Origin: Chth-196 sp044370935
GTDB taxonomy: Bacteria; Verrucomicrobiota; Verrucomicrobiia; Chthoniobacterales; Chthoniobacteraceae
Direction of reading: 5' to 3'
Length of the DNA: 29,974 nucleotides
Assembly: GCA_044370935.1 (NCBI GenBank)
Contig: JBILUQ010000008.1
Span: 1-29,974, forward strand
Part shown: positions 6,799 to 15,054 of the stretch, piece by piece
Layout: every line of letters starts with the position of its first letter
How positions within the stretch are numbered: position 1 is the stretch's first letter
Position numbers and translations under genes: made by a program
Notes under the pieces: model-generated
The model's input: the letters and a program-made list of their open reading frames with translations, nothing else
Databases searched by the model: none
Told to the model about the DNA's origin: nothing

Positions 6799-8946
6799 TC
6801 ACCAGGTTTTCCCCTCTTTTGAGCGGGCTGGGCTTTTCTGCTGCTCGGTGCCCCACAGGTTGACTCTTCTGTCCTCACTGCGCAGCGCCTCCAGAAGCGC
6901 GGCTGCCTGTTCGCGGGTGATCTTACCATCACCGCCCTGCTGCTGTTCAGGTTTCTTCTCCTCCTGCTTGCCGTCCTTACCTTCGGCGGGGACGTTCTTG
7001 AGTTCGCCGCGCTCCTTCTGCTCGGGGTTTTCCTCCTCCTTTGTGGGTGGAGCTTCGCCGTCTTTTGGCTCCTTTTTCTCCCCCTGGCCGGGATCGTTCT
7101 CGGGCTTGCCGGTTTGATCTTTGCCCTGAGAATCTTTCTGATCTTTGGAACCGCGCTGTTTTGAGGAGTCTTTCTGCTCGTTTTGTTCCCCGTCCTTAGA
7201 CTCGGATTTATCGCCTTCGGAGTCCTGTTCGTTCTCCTGCTTATCCTTGTCGTCTTTCTTGTCTTTTTTGTCGTTCTTCTCGTTTTTCTGCTGAGGGGGT
7301 GGCGGGGGTTGGGCGAGTATTTTCTTCACCAAATCGCGGTTCACGGCCGCGTCCTCGAACGACGCATCCTGGCGGATGGATTCCTCGTAATGGTCGATGG
7401 CCTGCTGCAGGGCGTTGGTGTCCTGGCCTCGGCGTCCCTGTCTTGCCTGTTGCACAAGGGTGTTTGCGAAGTTGTACTCGGCCCGGCTGCGAATTGTTGG
7501 ATCTTTCGAATTGAGAGCCTTTCCAAAGGCATCTATCGCCTCCGCCCACTGTTTGTTTTTGTACGCCGCAGCTCCAAGGTTGAAGGCGCGTTGCGCGGAA
7601 TCGCGGTCGGCGGCCAACTCCGCGTTGAACGCCTCCTGCGCGGCAGCGTATTCGCCGGCATCGTACAGGGCGCGGCCACTTCTTTTCTCGTCCGCCCGGG
7701 TTACCTGCGTCGCCTGCGTTGTGGGGCGTGTGGTTGCCTCGGGGCCTTCGGGAGCGGCGCTGTTCGTCGCTGAACTTGCTGCACTCGCTGGAGTGGATTG
7801 CAGCACGGGCGCGATTCCTGCCGCGAACAGCCCGATGGTGATCAGAGCGATTGCGCGGCGTTTGACGCCCTCGCTCATAAGGAAGCCGGTGGCAATCAAA
7901 AGCAACGCCGCCCCAAGCGGCCATTGGTAGCGTTCTATGGCGACTGCTCGACCCTCTAGCTGCACTTCGTGTTCGTCCATGACGGCGATTCCTTCCAACG
8001 CTATTTTGCGCATCTCCGCGGGGCCGGACAACAACCTTGTGTAAAAACCGCCGCCCGCCTGCGCGATCTGCCGCAGCCTTCCCTCGTCCAGTTTGGACTG
8101 CACTACGTTGCCGGAGGAATCCTTGATGTATTCAATCCCGCCGCCCTGCGGCGCGGGCACTGCAAGCACCGCGCCCTCCGGGCTGCCCACGCCCACGGTG
8201 AAGATTCGCATTTTAGCGGAAAGCTCCTGCGAAATGGCCACAGCGTCTTCCTCCAATTCCTCCCCGTCGGTAATCAGCACGAGCGCCCTCTGCCCGCCCT
8301 CGGAGTGGTCAAACGCCTCCTCCGCGCAACGTAGCGCACTGGCGATGTTGGTCCCGGGTAACGGGATGAGTTCAGGGCCGAGTTCCTGCATGGCGGTCAA
8401 TACGGCCGCGTGGTCAGCGGTCACCGGCGCCTGCAGGAAGGAGGACCCTGCAAAAGCCACCAGGCCCACGCGGTCGCCCTTGAGCTGGCGCACCAAATCC
8501 TCCGCCGCCATCTGTGCGCGCTTGAGGCGCGACGGCGGAAGATCCCCCGCAAGCATCGAGCGCGACACATCCACCGCGATGATCACATCCCGGCCCCGGC
8601 CCTTGCGTTCCTGCAGAATCTCGCCCAGCTGCGGGCGAGCGATTGCCACGGATCCGAAAGCCAGCCCAGCGATGAGCAGCCCGGTTTGTAGTCCGCGCCA
8701 AGGAGCCTGACCCACCAGCAGATCCCTCAGCCGCTGGGCCACCATCCGACCAACCCGCGCCTTAGATCGGTTGACAGAAATCAACCAGAGGGCCGCCAGT
8801 ATCGGAGTCAGCAGCAGAAGCGCGAACCCCGCAGGTTCAGCGAACTTGAGCCGGTCCAGTGAAACAGCCCCGCCTGAGAGCGAACCCCTGATCGCCGGTT
8901 CAGCCAGTGCGAGCATGAGATGTGGTTTTGCGAGAAATCCAGTCAT
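6799..8946 (-). CDS. batB: BatB-BatC fusion: membrane VWA domain plus TPR domain plus charged tail
   Basis: This 715-residue protein joins two parts that are separate genes in some Bat operons. Residues 41-58 and 87-103 are membrane helices. A VWA domain follows (about 120-310) with the MIDAS motif DVSRS at 126-130 and LITDGEE at 224-230. Two more hydrophobic helices lie at 343-358 and 366-381. TPR units span about 425-545 (BatC-like). A lysine/glutamate/aspartate/glutamine-rich stretch with PPPPP at its start fills about 547-675 and is probably disordered. The intact MIDAS suggests metal-dependent ligand binding. It is 80 bp downstream of batA and 111 bp upstream of batD in the same direction. 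The fusion reads through without frameshift. Confidence 0.9.
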   Translation of the reverse strand: MTGFLAKPHLMLALAEPAIRGSLSGGAVSLDRLKFAEPAGFALLLLTPILAALWLISVNRSKARVGRMVAQRLRDLLVGQAPWRGLQTGLLIAGLAFGSVAIARPQLGEILQERKGRGRDVIIAVDVSRSMLAGDLPPSRLKRAQMAAEDLVRQLKGDRVGLVAFAGSSFLQAPVTADHAAVLTAMQELGPELIPLPGTNIASALRCAEEAFDHSEGGQRALVLITDGEELEEDAVAISQELSAKMRIFTVGVGSPEGAVLAVPAPQGGGIEYIKDSSGNVVQSKLDEGRLRQIAQAGGGFYTRLLSGPAEMRKIALEGIAVMDEHEVQLEGRAVAIERYQWPLGAALLLIATGFLMSEGVKRRAIALITIGLFAAGIAPVLQSTPASAASSATNSAAPEGPEATTRPTTQATQVTRADEKRSGRALYDAGEYAAAQEAFNAELAADRDSAQRAFNLGAAAYKNKQWAEAIDAFGKALNSKDPTIRSRAEYNFANTLVQQARQGRRGQDTNALQQAIDHYEESIRQDASFEDAAVNRDLVKKILAQPPPPPQQKNEKNDKKDKKDDKDKQENEQDSEGDKSESKDGEQNEQKDSSKQRGSKDQKDSQGKDQTGKPENDPGQGEKKEPKDGEAPPTKEEENPEQKERGELKNVPAEGKDGKQEEKKPEQQQGGDGKITREQAAALLEALRSEDRRVNLWGTEQQKSPARSKEGKTW

Positions 8947-9026
8947 GAGAAAGTTCTTCAGGCACCTACAACCTTAGACCCGTGCGGCGTCGCGGCGTTG
9001 AAGTGAATTGTGTTTTTTTTGAAAGA

Positions 9027-10046
9027 TCACGGCAGCCTCCTCCCAAGACTGAGCGACCACAGTAGCGAAAGGGCTGTCAGCGCCACCCCAATGCCGAGGG
9101 GCCAGAAAAACAGCTCCCGAAAACTCCGGGAGCGCTGGGCTTCGACGGGCACCTTCTCGAGCTGATCGATTTCGGAAAAGATGTTCCTGAGCGACTCGGA
9201 ATCCGTCGCGCGGTAGAATTTTCCACCGCCGATTTCAGCAACCCTGCGCACCTGGGCCTCGTCCACGGTGACGAGCACCTGCTGGTAGGTGGTGTTGCCG
9301 AACATATCGCGCACGGGAATCGGCGCGTAGCCGCGGCTGCCGGCGCAGATGGTGTAGACCTTCATTCCAAGGGCGTGGGCGGCCTCGGCCGCTGTGTTCG
9401 GGCTGATCTGGCCCGCGTTGTTGTCGCCGTCGGTGAGTAGCACGATGAGGCGCGTGTGCGCCTCTGGGTTGTCCCCCAGACGGCGCGAAGCCGAGGCGAG
9501 CGCGGATCCGATGGCGGTGCCGTCCTCCACCATGCCGATCTTGATGCGCTTGAGGTTCTGCTTAAGCCAGTCGTGGTTGAGGGTGAGCGGGCTTACCAAG
9601 TAGGGGCGTCCTGCAAAGGCGATGATTCCAATCCGATCGTTGGGGCGGCCCTCGATGAATTCCTCTGTGATTTGTTTCACCGCCTCGATGCGTGTCGCGC
9701 GCTGGGAGCCGATGGTGAAATCTTCGGCGAGCATCGAGCGCGACACATCCAAGGCGATCAGGATATCCACGCCGCTCGCCTTGATAACCTCCACGTCCTT
9801 CGCAAGCTGGGGGCGCGCCATCGCAAGCGCCATCGCCGTCCATCCCAACAATAGCAAGCCGAGTCGGACCCTGCCCCAGCGTTCTTTCACCGGAGTGCCT
9901 AGGTTCTTGAGGATGGACACCCCGGAAAAGCGAATCGCCGGCGCGCCTCCCGGCCGGCCGAAGCGCCAGATAAAGACAGGAACCAACCCCAGCAGCGCAA
10001 ACGCCCAGGGCGTTTCCCAAACTAAAAGTCCGGCACCCAGGTTCAT
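9027..10046 (-). CDS. batA: BatA: membrane-anchored VWA protein
   Basis: This is a 339-residue VWA protein of the Bat operon. It has N-terminal hydrophobic segments (about 10-28 and 60-76), then a VWA domain with an intact MIDAS: DVSRS at 100-104, a threonine near 180 in DGTAIGSA, and LLTDGDNN near 205. A C-terminal membrane helix lies around 310-330. Both ends in the membrane with the VWA domain between them is the usual BatA/BatB layout. Its ATG overlaps the stop of the DUF4381 gene by 4 bp (ATGA), indicating translational coupling. The family is linked to aerotolerance or stress and envelope integrity in Bacteroides and Leptospira-type systems; the molecular role is not established. Confidence 0.92.
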   Translation of the reverse strand: MNLGAGLLVWETPWAFALLGLVPVFIWRFGRPGGAPAIRFSGVSILKNLGTPVKERWGRVRLGLLLLGWTAMALAMARPQLAKDVEVIKASGVDILIALDVSRSMLAEDFTIGSQRATRIEAVKQITEEFIEGRPNDRIGIIAFAGRPYLVSPLTLNHDWLKQNLKRIKIGMVEDGTAIGSALASASRRLGDNPEAHTRLIVLLTDGDNNAGQISPNTAAEAAHALGMKVYTICAGSRGYAPIPVRDMFGNTTYQQVLVTVDEAQVRRVAEIGGGKFYRATDSESLRNIFSEIDQLEKVPVEAQRSRSFRELFFWPLGIGVALTALSLLWSLSLGRRLP

Positions 10047-10768
10047 GCGCTTTCTCCTCTCACCGTTCTCTCAGCCATGAGCAACAACTCCGCCCTTGCT
10101 GCGCTTCCCGCAACGCCTTTCGCGAATTTAATCATATCGCACTGGCCAAGGAAGGAGCGCAGCAACTGGATTTCGTTCGCGCCGAATCGGTGCGTTTCTT
10201 GGATGCAGTGCAGAAATTCTTCCGTGGTCTGGCGCGGCGCGTTCAGGCCGTGTTTTGCCTCCAGAAAACCGCGCAGGATTTCTGCAACTGCGGCAGCAAA
10301 GTCACGGTCGGAGAGTTTCTCGCCGTCGGCGCCGCGCAGGTTGTCCAATGCCTTGAGAGCGACCCGAACGGGGTCTGGTGGCGGAGGAGCGGGGCGCGTG
10401 CGTTGGAGCCATTTACGGGCGCCCCAGATCAGGATGGCGAGCGTGAGCAAGCCGGCTATCGAGGCGATGACGATGTTTTTCCAATCCCAAAACGGCACCT
10501 CGACCGGAGGCGCGATGTCGCGGAGTTCCTCCTGCCCTGCGGCGCCGGGAGCCATGGCTCCGATGCCCGGCAGTCCGGATGTGCCTGCGCCTGGTCCGCC
10601 GAATTGCGGGAGGGCGTTCGGATCCGCCGTGATGGATTGAGAGGCTTGTCCGTTGGAGATGGACGGGGATTGGGCTGGGAGTTGTGCGCAGTAGAAAAAC
10701 AGCGCGGCAGCGAGAGTGAAATGCACGAAGAAGGATTTCTCTTTTTGAAAATGCGTTGCGCCTTTCAT
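10043..10768 (-). CDS. DUF4381-type membrane protein of the Bat operon
   Basis: This 241-residue protein has an N-terminal signal or anchor (FFVHFTLAAALFFYCAQ). A proline/glycine-rich periplasmic-type segment follows, then one transmembrane helix (about 98-118) and a cytoplasmic helical domain of about 120 residues. It sits between the DUF58 and batA genes and overlaps both by 4 bp, so the three are coupled. DUF4381 proteins occupy this position in many moxR-Bat operons; I assign the family by position and layout rather than by a motif. No catalytic residues are apparent. It probably connects the DUF58 protein to the membrane VWA subunits. Confidence 0.72.
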   Translation of the reverse strand: MKGATHFQKEKSFFVHFTLAAALFFYCAQLPAQSPSISNGQASQSITADPNALPQFGGPGAGTSGLPGIGAMAPGAAGQEELRDIAPPVEVPFWDWKNIVIASIAGLLTLAILIWGARKWLQRTRPAPPPPDPVRVALKALDNLRGADGEKLSDRDFAAAVAEILRGFLEAKHGLNAPRQTTEEFLHCIQETHRFGANEIQLLRSFLGQCDMIKFAKGVAGSAARAELLLMAERTVRGESA

Positions 10769-11667
10769 GCCTTCACTCCTGCGCGGCGTTCGCGGTTTTT
10801 GAAGAACGTTTGGAGCGCGGGGAGCCAGTCGCGATCGGTCCGGAGCGCCACTCGGTCGACGCTGGCGCGGCGGAGTTCTTGGGAAAGTTTCTCCGCGCGT
10901 TTCGCTGCGGCTGCGGCGTAGGCCTCGCGGACCGCGGCGCTGCCCGTGGCGACTTCGAGGATCTCTCCGGTTTCGGCGTCCTCCAGCCGCACTGTGCCCA
11001 TGTCGAGGAGCGTTTCTTCGCGCGGATCCACAAGGGTCATGGCGACAAGATCATGACGACGTCCGGCGATTGAGAGCTGTTTTGAATAGTCTTCGGCCTG
11101 GAAATCGCTCACTAGAAAAACAACGCTGCGTCGGTGGATGAGCCGGTTGAGTCGCTCGAGGGCGCCCGCAATGTCCGTGCCGCGGCCCTTGGCCTCAAAG
11201 AAGAGAATTTCGCGAATGATTCGCAGTGCGTGACGTCTGCCTCGCCGCGGTGGAATGAACAGCTCGACGTGATCGGAGAAGAGTAGCAGTCCGACTTTGT
11301 CGTTGTTGCGGATTGCGCTGAAGGCCAGCACGCATGCCACTTCAGCCGCGAGTTCACGTTTGCTTTGTTCGACGCTTCCAAAGTCTCCAGAACCGCTGAT
11401 GTCCACCATAAGGAGAACGGTGAGTTCGCGTTCCTCGGTGAATTTTTTGACATAAGCTTCGCCGCGGACCTCGCCCAGACGGGCCGTGACGTTCCATTCG
11501 ATGAAACGCACTTCGTCGCCGGCTTGGTATTCGCGGACTTCCTCAAAATTCATGCCGCGGCCTTTGAAGACGCTGCGGTACTGGCCTGAAAAAGCCGCCT
11601 CGACACGAGCCCGGGTGCGCAGTTCGAGGCGTCTGATTTTTTTGAGAATCTCCCGGGTATTTTCCAT
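10765..11667 (-). CDS. DUF58 domain protein (VWA-like) of the MoxR-Bat system
   Basis: This is a 300-residue soluble protein with no signal peptide. The central segment FKGRGMNFEEVREYQAGDEVR followed by IEWNVTARLGE is the DUF58 signature. Further on, MVDISGSGDFG gives a MIDAS-like DxSxS in a VWA-type fold. DUF58 proteins are regularly encoded next to moxR and are thought to be partners or substrates of the AAA+ ATPase. It starts 105 bp after the moxR stop, with a perfect hairpin in that gap, and overlaps the DUF4381 gene by 4 bp. The family is certain; the function is only known by association. Confidence 0.92.
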   Translation of the reverse strand: MENTREILKKIRRLELRTRARVEAAFSGQYRSVFKGRGMNFEEVREYQAGDEVRFIEWNVTARLGEVRGEAYVKKFTEERELTVLLMVDISGSGDFGSVEQSKRELAAEVACVLAFSAIRNNDKVGLLLFSDHVELFIPPRRGRRHALRIIREILFFEAKGRGTDIAGALERLNRLIHRRSVVFLVSDFQAEDYSKQLSIAGRRHDLVAMTLVDPREETLLDMGTVRLEDAETGEILEVATGSAAVREAYAAAAAKRAEKLSQELRRASVDRVALRTDRDWLPALQTFFKNRERRAGVKA

Positions 11668-11730
11668 GTGTGCTTGAGGATCCAGAGTCCGTCGGTAGGG
11701 CGGAATGAAGCGCGTTACTTGGCGGCCGAT

Positions 11731-11750
11731 CTTTTTCGGGGGCGAAAAAG
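11731..11750 (-). promoter_or_regulatory. Perfect hairpin between moxR and the DUF58 gene
   Basis: CTTTTTCG (11731-11738), a GGGG loop and CGAAAAAG (11743-11750) form an 8 bp perfect stem 22 nt after the moxR stop on the transcript. No T-tract follows. It may protect the moxR 3' end or reduce read-through. Confidence 0.45.
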
Positions 11751-11772
11751 GTTCGTTCGCAGAGGCGAGCGC

Positions 11773-12762
11773 CTAGGGCACAGGCAGGTGTTGCAGTAGC
11801 TTTGCAATGATGCTTTCGCTGGTGAGGTCTTCGGCCTCGGCCTCGTAGCTCACCAGGATGCGGTGCCGCAGTACGTCCGGTGCGATGGACTTCACGTCCT
11901 GCGGGGTGACATAGCCGCGCGAATTCAAGAAAGCGTTGGCGCGGGCTGCGAGGGTGAGCGCGATGGTCGCGCGGGGCGAGGCTCCGTATCTGAGCATTCC
12001 CTCAAGGCCCTGTACGCCATAAGAGTTGGGTTCGCGCGTCGCAAACACGAGGTCCACGATGTAGTCTTTGACCCGATCATCCACGAAGATCTGGTTCACC
12101 ATCTCGCGTGCCTTGATGATGTCCTTCGGATCGATGACGCTGCTGACCTCAAGCTTAGGGCTCGAGGTGCCCATGCGGTCCAGAATCGACCGCTCTTCGG
12201 CGCGACTCGGATAACCTACTTTGAGCTTCAGCATGAAGCGGTCAAGCTGCGCCTCGGGAAGGGAGTAGGTGCCCTCCTGCTCGAGCGGGTTCTGGGTTGC
12301 CAGGACCAGAAAGGGGTCTGGCAGGATGTAGGTTTGGTCGCCGATGGTGACCTGTCGTTCCTGCATCGCCTCCAGTAGCGCGCTCTGGACTTTCGCCGGG
12401 GCGCGGTTGATTTCGTCAGCGAGGATCAGGTTGGAGAAGAGCGGCCCCTGTTTGGTGGTGAACTCTCCGGTGCGCGGGTTGTAGATGAGCGTGCCGATGA
12501 GGTCGGCGGGGAGCAGATCCGGGGTGAACTGGATGCGCTGGAAGCCGGTGTGGATGCTCTGGGCGAGAGTTTTAACGGTCAGGGTTTTCGCGAGGCCCGG
12601 CACCCCCTCGAGCAGAATATGCCCGTTGGTCAAAAGCCCGATCAGAAGGCCCTCGACCAGTTGCTTTTGCCCGACCACTACGCGGGAAATTTCTTTTTGC
12701 AAAGGCCCCACCCAGTGGCTGGTGAGACGGACTTGTTCGGTGATTTCCTCGGGATTTGGCAT
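11773..12762 (-). CDS. moxR: MoxR-family AAA+ ATPase
   Basis: This 329-residue AAA+ ATPase is of the MoxR class. Walker A is GVPGLAKT (53-60), Walker B is LILADE (112-117), and the following NRAPAKVQSALLEAMQE is typical of MoxR proteins. A sensor-1 type segment (LVLATQNP) and a C-terminal lid are present. MoxR proteins act as chaperones in assembling or activating complexes with VWA proteins, and here it heads the Bat operon. The ATG at 12762 has no Shine-Dalgarno sequence and lies 18 bp after a long imperfect palindrome (12781-12834) that could control the leader. The HNH gene ends 114 bp upstream in the same direction. Confidence 0.93.
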   Translation of the reverse strand: MPNPEEITEQVRLTSHWVGPLQKEISRVVVGQKQLVEGLLIGLLTNGHILLEGVPGLAKTLTVKTLAQSIHTGFQRIQFTPDLLPADLIGTLIYNPRTGEFTTKQGPLFSNLILADEINRAPAKVQSALLEAMQERQVTIGDQTYILPDPFLVLATQNPLEQEGTYSLPEAQLDRFMLKLKVGYPSRAEERSILDRMGTSSPKLEVSSVIDPKDIIKAREMVNQIFVDDRVKDYIVDLVFATREPNSYGVQGLEGMLRYGASPRATIALTLAARANAFLNSRGYVTPQDVKSIAPDVLRHRILVSYEAEAEDLTSESIIAKLLQHLPVP

Positions 12763-12780
12763 GGGCGTCGAAAATGAGAC

Positions 12781-12834
12781 ACCCGCCTGTATCTGAATGT
12801 TCGATTATGGGAAAGGACTCAGATTCTGGCGGGT
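12781..12834 (-). promoter_or_regulatory. Imperfect palindrome in the moxR leader
   Basis: ACCCGCC (12781-12787) pairs with GGCGGGT (12828-12834), and ATCTGA (12791-12796) pairs with TCAGAT (12819-12824). They are separated by a symmetric 3x3 internal loop and a 22 nt apical loop. It ends 18 bp before the moxR start. It could be a structured leader, an operator, or the end of the HNH transcript. Confidence 0.45.
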
Positions 12835-12876
12835 ACTTGAATCCCGCTGGGACTTCGGTGGGGGAGGGGGGCGCGG

Positions 12877-13473
12877 TTAGCCCAATTCAACATTCCAGTA
12901 GGCCAGGTCGATGAAGTGCCTCCAGCTTTCCTGAGGCTTGGTGTCAAAGGTGATATGCAGGAATGGCTGCCAGCGGGGGCGTTCCGGTTTGCGGCGCAAT
13001 CGCATGCCGGCTTCCTGGGGCAAGCGGTTGGCCTTCTTTGTGTTGCACCTGATGCAGGAACAGACGATGTTTTCCCAGTTGGTTTCCCCTCCGCGATCCC
13101 GCGGAATCACGTGGTCGAGGTTCAGGTCCTTGCGGTCAAAAATTTTGTCGCAGTACTGGCAGGTGTTTCTGTCCCGCTCATAAATGTTGTGCCGCGTGAA
13201 CTTGACCTCCTTGCGCGGCATGCGGTCGAAGAGAAGCAGCACGATCACGCTGGGAACCCGGATCTTAAGGGACACGGTGTTGACCATGTCCTCCGAGGGT
13301 TCGCGCTCGGAGAGATCCCGCCAGCTGGCGAAATCGTGGGTGAAGAAGTTCCCTTCGGCGGAGTGCACCACTTGCGCGTGACCGGCGCAGAGTAGAACAA
13401 AGGCGCGGCGGGCGGAGCAGACGTTGACCGCCTGCCAGAGGCGGTTGAGTACGAGTACGGTTCGTTCCAGCAT
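12877..13473 (-). CDS. HNH endonuclease family protein
   Basis: This 198-residue protein has an HNH/McrA-type nuclease fold in its second half. Zinc ligands are CQYC (105-108) and Cys140/Cys143. The catalytic segment is LDHVIPRDRGG (119-129), followed by NWENI and a final asparagine in RCNTKK. The first 90 residues form a separate domain without recognised motifs. Free-standing proteins of this type are common as housekeeping-looking genes in several phyla; they need not belong to a mobile element, and no intron or intein surrounds this one. No methyltransferase or other restriction gene is adjacent. The biological substrate is unknown. Confidence 0.88.
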   Translation of the reverse strand: MLERTVLVLNRLWQAVNVCSARRAFVLLCAGHAQVVHSAEGNFFTHDFASWRDLSEREPSEDMVNTVSLKIRVPSVIVLLLFDRMPRKEVKFTRHNIYERDRNTCQYCDKIFDRKDLNLDHVIPRDRGGETNWENIVCSCIRCNTKKANRLPQEAGMRLRRKPERPRWQPFLHITFDTKPQESWRHFIDLAYWNVELG

Positions 13474-13506
13474 AGGTGACGCTTAAAAAACTGCGGGCCG
13501 ACTTTG

Positions 13507-13526
13507 CAAAAGCCGCTTGAGCGGCT
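13507..13526 (-). terminator. Weak terminator-like hairpin after glcD
   Basis: On the minus strand AGCCGC, TCAA and GCGGCT form a 6 bp perfect stem followed by TTTT. It lies about 125 nt after the glcD stop and 38 nt before the HNH start. Confidence 0.35.
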
Positions 13527-13570
13527 GGGAGCCTGCCAGGCGAGGGCGATTTAATTCTCCAGGGGGCTAT

Positions 13571-13586
13571 GCGCTCCCCAGAGCGC
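13571..13586 (-). other. Small GC-rich hairpin between glcD and HNH genes
   Basis: GCGCTC, a 4 nt loop and GAGCGC form a 6 bp perfect stem. No T-tract follows. With the hairpin at 13511 it makes the 177 bp gap structured. Confidence 0.3.
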
Positions 13587-13650
13587 GTCCCAGGCTGGTG
13601 GCAAGACTCTCGTGAACGGAGAAGAACCCTAGCAGCACCCAAAGTGGGAG

Positions 13651-15054
13651 TCAACGGGACCTCTTGATTGTCACAAATTTGTCGGGATTGAGGATGCCCT
13701 TCGGGTCCAACGCAGCCTTGATATTTTGATGAACCGTCTGGTTCACTTCGGAAACCGCCTGAGGCCACCAGCGTTTTTTTGCGATACCGATCCCGTGTTC
13801 GCCCGTGATCGCTCCGCCCCACTCAAGGACTTGCTTAAACAATTCGTCCAGCGCTTTGTCTACCTTTGATTTGACGGCGGCATCCGAGTGGTAGCCGGCA
13901 GCCATGATATTCACGTGAATGTTCCCATCGCCCGCGTGGCCGAAGCACGCAATCGGGAATCCGGAACGTTTGCTGAGCTTCTCGGCAAAGCGCGCCAGAT
14001 CGGTGACTCGGCTTCGAGGTACGACAATGTCTTCGTTGAGTTTCGTCAGTCCCGTGGCTTTGAGGGATCCCGAAAATTTCCTGCGCAGCGTCCACAGCGC
14101 CTCGCACGCCTCTTCGCCAACGGCGCGTTTGACGCTGAGCGCGCCGCGACCCCTCAGCAGTTTCTGGAGCGCGAGGGATTCCGCGCGAACCGACGCCGTT
14201 TGGCCGTCCAGATCGAGCAGGAGATGGCCTTCGCCATCGGGCACAATTGCCGTGCCGCAATGTTCGCGGGCCGAACGCAGGGTGAAGGAATCCGCGATCT
14301 CGAGCGCGGAGGGAAGGAACCCCGCCTTGAACACCGCTTGGACCGCGTCTGCAGCTTCGCGGAAAGTTGCAAAGCCAGCGGAGAGACTTGCCCGGGCCGG
14401 AGGCAGCGGCAACAGACGCAGGGTTGCCTCCGTCACGATGCCGAGCAGTCCTTCGGAACCGACAAACATTCCGACCAGATCGAAGCCTGTTTTGTTTTTG
14501 TGGGTGCGTCCACCGGCGCGCAGGATGTCGCCGTCAGGAAGGACTACTTCGACGCCGAGCACATAGCTTCTTGTGACGCCGTATTTGAGGCAGCGCGGCC
14601 CGCCTGCATTGGTTGCGATGTTTCCGCCAAGGCTGCAGTCCTTCAGACTCGCGGGATCTGGGGGATAAAAAAGACCGCGCTTGCGCGCCTCAGACTGCAG
14701 GTGGCCAGTGATGACGCCGGGTTCCACCACCGCGACTCCGTCTTCAAAATGAATCTCCTTGATGCGCTGCATTCCTGCGACCGAGAGCACAATGCCCCCG
14801 CGCAGTGGGACACAACCGCCCACGTATCCGTAGCCCGCTCCACGCGGGGTGACAGGCACGCCGACTTTGTTCGCGTACGCGAGAACCTTGGAGACATCCT
14901 GCGTGCGCTTTGCGCGAACGACAACCTCGGGTGGATGACTCGCAAACCACTTGTCGCCCGCGTGCGAGGCAAGCGTCTCAGGGTTGTCGCTGACGAGTCC
15001 GGCGCCAAGAATCCGGCGTAGGTCACTTGTCAGCGTTTTAAGCTTTCGAGCCAT
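13651..15054 (-). CDS. glcD: FAD-linked oxidase, GlcD-like (2-hydroxyacid dehydrogenase)
   Basis: This 467-residue flavoprotein of the vanillyl-alcohol oxidase fold probably oxidises a 2-hydroxyacid such as glycolate or D-lactate. The FAD-binding loops TPRGAGYGYVGG (69-80) and SLGGNIATNAGG (141-152) are clear. PPDPAS (131-136) and the C-terminal FGHAGDGNIHVN and GEHGIG segments match GlcD and D-lactate dehydrogenase family members. No glcE or glcF (FAD subunit and iron-sulfur subunit) follows, so it may work with subunits encoded elsewhere or belong to a single-subunit branch. Its ATG lies inside the end of the deacetylase gene (25 bp overlap), indicating coupling with an otherwise unrelated gene. 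Confidence 0.87.
   Translation of the reverse strand: MARKLKTLTSDLRRILGAGLVSDNPETLASHAGDKWFASHPPEVVVRAKRTQDVSKVLAYANKVGVPVTPRGAGYGYVGGCVPLRGGIVLSVAGMQRIKEIHFEDGVAVVEPGVITGHLQSEARKRGLFYPPDPASLKDCSLGGNIATNAGGPRCLKYGVTRSYVLGVEVVLPDGDILRAGGRTHKNKTGFDLVGMFVGSEGLLGIVTEATLRLLPLPPARASLSAGFATFREAADAVQAVFKAGFLPSALEIADSFTLRSAREHCGTAIVPDGEGHLLLDLDGQTASVRAESLALQKLLRGRGALSVKRAVGEEACEALWTLRRKFSGSLKATGLTKLNEDIVVPRSRVTDLARFAEKLSKRSGFPIACFGHAGDGNIHVNIMAAGYHSDAAVKSKVDKALDELFKQVLEWGGAITGEHGIGIAKKRWWPQAVSEVNQTVHQNIKAALDPKGILNPDKFVTIKRSR

Noticed and set aside
7183..7773. Hydrophobic 196-codon plus-strand frame
   Set aside because: The apparent valine/leucine-rich sequence is the antisense of the Lys/Glu/Asp-rich tail of BatBC.
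12877..13473. HNH protein as part of a mobile element or restriction system
   Set aside because: There is no methyltransferase, transposase, intron structure or repeats around it; it sits among housekeeping genes.
13888..15021. 377-codon plus-strand frame
   Set aside because: It is the complementary shadow of the GlcD-like gene, which has clear FAD motifs.
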